A stretch of DNA of 31,694 bases from Archaeoglobus_B sp964471215 (GTDB taxonomy: Archaea > Halobacteriota > Archaeoglobi > Archaeoglobales > Archaeoglobaceae): positions 1 to 31,694 of the forward strand of contig CAYYFC010000016.1 in assembly GCA_964471215.1 (NCBI GenBank), read 5' to 3'. Positions 28,289 to 31,694 of this stretch are shown one piece after another. The notes under the pieces were generated by a model. That model was not told the DNA's origin. It saw only the letters and a list, made by a program, of their open reading frames with translations, and did no database searches. The position numbers and the translations under genes were made by a program. Within the stretch, counting starts at the first letter, position 1; the number at the start of each line of letters is the position of its first letter.

Positions 28289-29065
28289 ATGCTCTCAGGA
28301 GTATATTATGTAAGCCAGAATCGATGTGAAATCCATCTGTTTCGTGCGAGCCAGGTAAAGCTTGAAATCCACTGCTGTGATGCGAGCCATCGGCATAATG
28401 AAATCCAACTTCATTGTGCGAGCCACTGTGGATTTGAAACCCATTTGCTCTGTGCGAGCCAAGACCAAAATGAAATCCATCCTAAGACTGCGAGCCATGA
28501 TCAATCTGAAATCCATAATTATATTGCGAGCCATCATCTTTATGAAATCCACGCAGACTGTGCGAGCCATAAAAACTTTGAAATCCAAGACTCCGATGCA
28601 AGCCAAAGAGCGGTTGAAATCCATAATAAAAATGCGAGCCATCGATGGTATGAAACCCTCTTCGGGAATGCGAGCCATTATCTCCTTGAAATCCAAGCGT
28701 TTAATGCGAGCCAAAGAATTTTTGAACTCCACGTTCATGGTGCGAGCCATTGGAATTCTGAAATCCACATCAATGGTGCGAGTCATTGGGGGATGAAACC
28801 CAATTCGGGCATACGAGCCACAAGCATTTTGAAACCCAAATTTGTTATGCGAGTCAAAGGGGCTATGAAATCCAAATTGATTATGCGAGCCAATAGGACA
28901 TTGAAATCCATGGCTAATGTGCGAGCCATAAGTTATATGAAATCCAGCCTTTTTATGCGAGCCAAGATGTACGTGAAATCCATCCTCCGGATGCGATTTT
29001 TCCCTTCCTTTCTCCTTTTCCTTTTGGGAGGTGTTGTAGATGGAGGTAGGGGGAATAGAGGTTAG
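28289..29065 (+). CDS. Open frame through the repeat array (doubtful protein)
   Basis: A 258-codon frame with ATG 28289 and a reasonable GGGGTGA 7 bases upstream, so ribosomes may well enter it. Through the array it reads [E-I-H/Q]-xxx-[A-S-H/Q]-xxx, and after the one-base slip at about 28790 it reads [M/L-K-S]-xxx-[M/V-R-A]-xxx. The Glu, Ile, Ala and Ser codons are almost invariant (GAA, ATC, GCG, AGC), which is selection or copying at the nucleotide level, not protein selection. Two other frames are also largely open because the 18-base period is a multiple of three. Translation may occur, but a conserved protein function is unlikely. Confidence 0.25.
   Translation: MLSGVYYVSQNRCEIHLFRASQVKLEIHCCDASHRHNEIQLHCASHCGFETHLLCASQDQNEIHPKTASHDQSEIHNYIASHHLYEIHADCASHKNFEIQDSDASQRAVEIHNKNASHRWYETLFGNASHYLLEIQAFNASQRIFELHVHGASHWNSEIHINGASHWGMKPNSGIRATSILKPKFVMRVKGAMKSKLIMRANRTLKSMANVRAISYMKSSLFMRAKMYVKSILRMRFFPSFLLFLLGGVVDGGRGNRG
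28309..29000 (+). repeat. Alternating 9-base-motif array with 18-base period and variable 9-base spacers
   Basis: There are 39 motif positions spaced 18 bases. Type A (TGCGAGCCA) occupies 28309, 28345 and every 36 bases to 28777, then 28812 to 28992. Type B (TGAAATCCA) occupies 28327 to 28759, then 28794 to 28974. A has 20 positions (14 exact), B has 19 (14 exact); the first A (TGTAAGCCA) and last A (TGCGATTTT) are degenerate. A and B share TGNNANCCA. All spacers are 9 bases except one of 8 (28786-28793), and none obviously repeats another. It is not a CRISPR array: repeats and spacers are far too short and two repeat types alternate. It lies between two operon genes, ending 39 bases before the IS110-like start. 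Confidence 0.95.
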
Positions 29066-29918
29066 GTATAGGACTTTGGATAGGGAGAAGTTGGAGAAGT
29101 TGAGCGTTCTGAAACAACTCGTAGCGAGCTATTACGGAGTGCAAAAGGAAAGGATAGCGATGGGAAACAGAATTACAATGCTCATAAAAGAGTACGGTGA
29201 GACGGAGAACATAAAAAAGCTCATGGATGTTTATAAGGAGAGCGAGGTAATAGAGAAGACAATTCTCAAGCACATAAGACCTATTTTAAGGGAATTCCCA
29301 ATCTACACCGAGTGGCTGAAGTATGTGATGGGAATAGGAGAAGTTCTTTCGGCTGGATTAATAGCTGGGATAAAAACGCCGGAGAGATTTGAGAACATAT
29401 CAAAGCTCTGGAAGTACTGTGGCTTGCACGTTGTAAACGGTGAAGCTCCGAGTAGAAGGAAAGGAGCTAAGGTGGATTGGAGTCCGTTCATGCAAACACT
29501 CTGTTGGAAGATAGGAGAAAGCTTCGTCAAGACAAGAGGGTTCTACAGGCAGATGTACGACATCTTTAAGAAAGATGAGGAGAGGAAGAGCGAGGAGGGA
29601 ATTGTGAGAGAGATAGACAAGTGCATAGGCTATGTTCCGAGGGATGAGGAGGTAATAGAAATAGTTGGCAACACTCCGCTCACGAAAGCAAAAATTGAAA
29701 AGCTGAAGAAGAAGGGGTTTAAAGAGCTGAGAGTTGGATTGACGAGAGCACACGTTCATGCCAGAGCAAAAAGGAAAACGGTTAAGCTCTTCATAGCCCA
29801 TCTCTGGATTAAATGGAGACAACTTGAGGGCTTACCGATTACAAAGCCCTATGCGAATGTAATATTGGGGCACAGCGAGTTTATAGAGCCTCCAGAACCG
29901 ATTAATGGAAAGATCTAA
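29040..29918 (+). CDS. IS110-like protein lacking the RuvC/DEDD domain (Transposase_20-type)
   Basis: A 292-residue protein. After a helical N-terminal part (1-90) comes a helix-hairpin-helix VMGIGEVLSAGLIAGI (96-111) and the FENISKLWKYCGLHVVNG segment (117-134), hallmarks of the C-terminal Tnp domain (Transposase_20) of IS110/IS1111 recombinases. Ser138 lies where the family's catalytic serine is expected (uncertain). The usual N-terminal DEDD/RuvC domain (about 150 residues) is missing, and there is no IS end or flanking duplication. The basic C-terminus (HARAKRKTVKLFIAHLWIKWRQLEGLP) could bind nucleic acid. The ATG follows GGGAGGTG. IS110 enzymes use a bridge RNA, and the adjacent array makes an RNA- or DNA-scaffold partner conceivable. 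Confidence 0.75.
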   Translation: MEVGGIEVRYRTLDREKLEKLSVLKQLVASYYGVQKERIAMGNRITMLIKEYGETENIKKLMDVYKESEVIEKTILKHIRPILREFPIYTEWLKYVMGIGEVLSAGLIAGIKTPERFENISKLWKYCGLHVVNGEAPSRRKGAKVDWSPFMQTLCWKIGESFVKTRGFYRQMYDIFKKDEERKSEEGIVREIDKCIGYVPRDEEVIEIVGNTPLTKAKIEKLKKKGFKELRVGLTRAHVHARAKRKTVKLFIAHLWIKWRQLEGLPITKPYANVILGHSEFIEPPEPINGKI

Positions 29919-29954
29919 CATTTTTTTCATCATATCTTATATTGGGTGATATGG

Positions 29955-30257
29955 GTGTTGCCTGATAAAATGATAAGGAATATCATAGAGAACAACATTG
30001 AGTACCTTATGACGCCTAAAAGAGGCCATAGTGGTCAGGTGGAGAGGACGACGATTTATATAAACAAGGAGAATAAAGAATTTGCACAGCGCTTTGGAAT
30101 TAATCTCAGCGTATTTTTCGACAACTGCTTGGAAGAGCTTGTAAAATATTTGAGGGGCTACACGTACACGCCGGGGGCGGGACTTGAACCCGCGAGCCCC
30201 GAAGGGCACGGGCTCTCAAGGCCCGCGCAGTACCACTCTGCAACCCCGGCCCAATAA
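29955..30257 (+). CDS. int: Probable N-terminal half of split SSV-type integrase (RHH-like), reading into tRNA antisense
   Basis: A 100-residue frame from GTG 29955 (GGGTGAT upstream; in-frame GTG 29946 is the alternative). Residues about 28-67 (VERTTIYINKENKEF ... GINLSVFFDNCLEELVKYL) look like a ribbon-helix-helix domain. From TPGAGLEPAS on, the frame is the antisense of tRNA-Ser. SSV1 integrase likewise contains a tRNA-antisense-encoded stretch about 70 residues from its start, because attP lies inside int. With the catalytic half at the left edge in the same direction, this fits an integrase split by integration. The alternative is an independent RHH regulator extended into the att site. 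The true C-terminus after the core is chromosome-derived. Confidence 0.6.
   Translation: MLPDKMIRNIIENNIEYLMTPKRGHSGQVERTTIYINKENKEFAQRFGINLSVFFDNCLEELVKYLRGYTYTPGAGLEPASPEGHGLSRPAQYHSATPAQ
30169..30215. other. Candidate attR core (3' half of tRNA-Ser)
   Basis: The element ends at the tRNA 3' half, and an element ORF crosses into it. The core should be some stretch from 30169 up to about the anticodon region, duplicated at attL. No second copy of the T-arm sequence (ACTTGAACCC) is seen elsewhere in the window, so attL must lie to the left of position 1. The core length cannot be fixed from this window. Confidence 0.55.
30169..30250 (-). tRNA. tRNA-Ser(UGA)
   Basis: Read leftward: acceptor GCCGGGG pairs with CCCCGGC. 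D-arm GCAG/CTGC, anticodon stem CGGGC/GCCCG with loop CTTGAGA (anticodon TGA), a long variable arm GCCC-TTCG-GGGC, T-arm GCGGG/CCCGC with TTCAAGT, and discriminator G. The long variable arm and anticodon identify serine. CCA is not encoded. A TATA-like TTTTAAG lies about 25-30 bases upstream. Its 3' end faces the provirus, the usual orientation when a tRNA 3' half serves as attB, and the gene stays intact at this junction. Confidence 0.95.
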
Positions 30258-30326
30258 GCTTTATACTTCCTTTCTTAAAAGCTTTGCGCAACTGTTTTTA
30301 AGGACGAGTTCATTTAGGGTTTGTTG

Positions 30327-31175
30327 ATGAGACTGAAGATAACTAAGATGCACGGAAACGGGAACGACTTTATAATCGTTGACGAATTTAAGGGAGAGCA
30401 GATACCTGAAGATATTAGACGGGAATTCGTCAAGACTGTATGCGATAGAAGGCTTGGAGTTGGCGCTGACGGTGTGATATTCGTTCAGAAATCAGATATA
30501 GCTGATGCGAAGTTCAGATATTTTAACAGCGATGGAAGCGAGGCAGAGATGTGCGGAAACGGTATAAGATGCTTCTGCAGGTATGTTGTCGAGGAGGGAT
30601 ATGCGGAATGTGGTGATGTTAGGGTTGAAACACTGAAGGGTGTTGTAAAGACATATGTCTGGTTCGACGGAAAGTGGTGGATAAAGGTCGACATGGGAAG
30701 GGCGAGATTCGGCAGGGATGTACCGGCGAAAGAGGAGATATGGGGGAAGACATTCAGGGTTAAGGACAGGGAGTTTAGGGTATATGCCGTCAACACAGGA
30801 GTACCCCATGCCGTGATTTTTTCGGATCTGGATTTCGATATAAAGGAGTACGCAAGAATAATAAGGTATCACGACGTTTTCCCTGAAGGCGTTAACGTAA
30901 ACTTCGCCAAGGTTATATCAAGTGAAAGGATAAGGATAAGGACTTACGAGAGGGGAGTTGAAGACGAAACCTTAAGCTGCGGTACTGGATGCGCTGCAGT
31001 TTCGGTAGTTGCAAACAAACTCGGGCTTGTAGGTAAAAATGTTGAGGTGATAACGAGGGGAGGAGTTCTCAAGGTGGAGATAAGTAACGATAGCGTATAT
31101 CTAATCGGATCGGCAAGCAGAATACTCGACGGATTTGTTAACCTGGATGAATTAGGGTTTAAAGATATTGGATGA
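30327..31175 (+). CDS. dapF: Diaminopimelate epimerase
   Basis: A 282-residue cofactor-independent epimerase converting LL- to meso-diaminopimelate in lysine biosynthesis. The two catalytic cysteines lie in EMCGNGIRCF (about residue 75) and LSCGTGCAA (about 220). The N-terminal KMHGNGNDFIIVD and GVGADGVIFV are family hallmarks. ATG 30327 lies about 27 bases after a TATA-like TTTTTAAGG, so it is probably leaderless; TTG 30321 is rejected. It is host chromosome just outside the provirus, divergent from tRNA-Ser and overlapping the convergent flavin-reductase-like gene by 24 bases. Length is normal for the family. Confidence 0.95.
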   Translation: MRLKITKMHGNGNDFIIVDEFKGEQIPEDIRREFVKTVCDRRLGVGADGVIFVQKSDIADAKFRYFNSDGSEAEMCGNGIRCFCRYVVEEGYAECGDVRVETLKGVVKTYVWFDGKWWIKVDMGRARFGRDVPAKEEIWGKTFRVKDREFRVYAVNTGVPHAVIFSDLDFDIKEYARIIRYHDVFPEGVNVNFAKVISSERIRIRTYERGVEDETLSCGTGCAAVSVVANKLGLVGKNVEVITRGGVLKVEISNDSVYLIGSASRILDGFVNLDELGFKDIG

Positions 31176-31670
31176 ATTCGTTGTGAAGTTTGCCCCTAGG
31201 CTTGTATGTAGTATAAACTTGTAGTTCTCGACGTCCGCAAAACCCTTCTTAAAAGCATCTCCGTAGCTTACGTAGACTATTTCGCCAATGTAAAACGTGT
31301 GATCTCCAGTTTCAACATAATTCACAACTCTGCATTCAACGTTCGCCTGACATTCCTTTATCGATGGAGCCTTTACCTTTTTTGAAGGTATAAACGTTAT
31401 GCTGAGTTTTTCGGCCTTGTTCACATCGGCACCGCTCGTAGTTCCGGCAATCCATACGTCCTTTAGCAATTCTATCGTCGGAACAGAAATTACGAATTCT
31501 CTGTATTCATCTATCAGCTTCTTCGTGTACCTCGTATGCCCTATCGAAACACCGGCCATCGGAGGGCTGAAAGATAGAGGTGTTACCCAGTCAGCTGTCA
31601 TGACGTTTGGTCTATCGATAGTCCCGGACGTTATCAGAAAAGTCCTCATGGGGTACAGGTATTCGAGCAT
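31152..31670 (-). CDS. Flavin reductase-like (flavoredoxin family) FMN-binding protein
   Basis: A 172-residue protein of the flavin reductase-like split-barrel family. It shows the FMN-binding opening RPNVMTADWVTPLSFSPPMAGVSIG, the following TKKLIDEYREFVISVP, and the C-terminal HTFYIGEIVYVSYGDAF, which resembles the typical DHxxxxGEV pattern. ATG 31670 was chosen because GGGGTGG lies 5 bases upstream; GTG 31679 is inside that site. Members of this family shuttle electrons with FMN in anaerobic archaea (flavoredoxin-like). It is host chromosome; its end overlaps dapF tail to tail by 24 bases. Confidence 0.85.
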   Translation of the reverse strand: MLEYLYPMRTFLITSGTIDRPNVMTADWVTPLSFSPPMAGVSIGHTRYTKKLIDEYREFVISVPTIELLKDVWIAGTTSGADVNKAEKLSITFIPSKKVKAPSIKECQANVECRVVNYVETGDHTFYIGEIVYVSYGDAFKKGFADVENYKFILHTSLGANFTTNSSNIFKP

Positions 31671-31694
31671 GCGAACCACCCCGTCCTAAAGGGT

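Larger units (their letters stand above)
1..30250. mobile_element. Integrated spindle-shaped-virus-like provirus (left end outside window)
   Basis: The region is bounded on the right by tRNA-Ser and on the left by an integrase fragment that is open at the window edge. It contains virus-type modules: primase-helicase, RadA-like ATPase, P-loop ATPase, two LamG surface proteins with membrane anchors, a small two-helix hydrophobic coat-like protein, and dozens of tiny unknown genes in tight operons. Two LamG proteins plus an ATPase is the known arrangement of Pyrococcus virus PAV1, so a spindle-shaped virus is the best guess. The left attachment site is not visible; if the integrase is split as proposed, it should lie a few hundred bases left of position 1. 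Whether the element is still able to excise is unknown. Confidence 0.85.

Noticed and set aside
28295..28786. Reverse-strand frame through the array reading MAR-xxx-xDF-xxx
   Set aside because: Its ATG is part of a motif copy, it lacks a ribosome binding site and runs against the operon; openness follows from the 18-base period.
28362..28796. Second forward frame reading MKS-xxx-MRA-xxx as a separate protein
   Set aside because: Its ATG is inside the array, no ribosome binding site is present, and a stop lies just upstream in the same frame.
28309..29000. CRISPR array
   Set aside because: Repeats are 9 bases and of two alternating types, spacers are 9 bases, and no cas genes are present in the window.
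29040..29918. Complete IS110 insertion sequence
   Set aside because: The DEDD/RuvC half is missing, no IS ends are recognisable, and the gene is part of the operon with its own ribosome binding site.
30169..30257. C-terminal residues TPGAGLEPAS and beyond as a conserved protein motif
   Set aside because: They are the translation of the antisense of tRNA-Ser, not a protein domain.

Overview
The window looks like an archaeal chromosome carrying an integrated virus. Evidence for archaea: nearly every start is preceded by GGTGAT/GGAGGTG-type ribosome binding sites, TATA boxes lie about 25 bases before leaderless starts, Arg is mostly AGG/AGA, and a type II tRNA-Ser lies beside dapF. Gene style and dapF resemble Archaeoglobales, but that assignment is a guess. 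The element fills the window from its left edge to the tRNA-Ser(UGA) gene at 30169-30250. Only dapF and a flavin-reductase-like gene to the right look like host chromosome.

Layout. (1) 1-641: catalytic part of an SSV-type tyrosine integrase, open at the left edge. (2) 676-2826: rightward operon of tiny membrane, Cys-rich and coiled-coil proteins. (3) 2855-4858: a Toprim protein of the TopoVI-A/Spo11 (Mini-A-like) kind, a palindrome-rich control region with a 31-residue micro-gene, an unknown gene and an AbrB-like regulator. (4) 5014-15850, leftward: the virion module. It holds very basic mini-proteins, two LamG (concanavalin A-like) surface proteins with C-terminal membrane anchors, several small membrane proteins, an 834-residue protein with a nucleotidyltransferase-like motif, and a two-helix hydrophobic protein that is my candidate major coat protein. 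This content resembles spindle-shaped archaeal viruses such as PAV1 and fuselloviruses. (5) 15957-18254, rightward: AbrB-like regulator, unknown protein, P-loop ATPase and a membrane-anchored transglutaminase-like protein. (6) 18255-19179: palindrome cluster, HNH nuclease and winged-helix regulator. (7) 19321-29918: long rightward early/replication operon with RHH and AbrB regulators, a primase-polymerase/helicase, a RadA-like ATPase, many small proteins, a PD-(D/E)XK-like protein, a repeat array and an IS110-like protein without its RuvC domain. (8) 29955-30257: an ORF running into the antisense of tRNA-Ser, probably the N-terminal half of the split integrase.

Most striking feature. Positions 28309-29000 hold 39 copies of a 9-base motif, strictly alternating between TGCGAGCCA and TGAAATCCA (shared pattern TGNNANCCA). 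Copies are spaced exactly 18 bases apart, with one 17-base exception, and are separated by 9-base segments of unrelated sequence. The array lies immediately upstream of the RuvC-less IS110-like gene. IS110 enzymes are guided by bridge RNAs encoded next to their gene, so the pairing of a fixed/variable array with this protein is the best candidate here for an undescribed system. Any guide function is purely inference.

How the parts fit. The split integrase explains the two ends of the element. Shared palindromes (ATCGACGTCGAT at 8077 and 15906; TGTGCTATTCNATAGCA at 3877 and 18261) together with several AbrB, RHH and winged-helix proteins suggest an internal regulatory network that switches between replication and virion modules.
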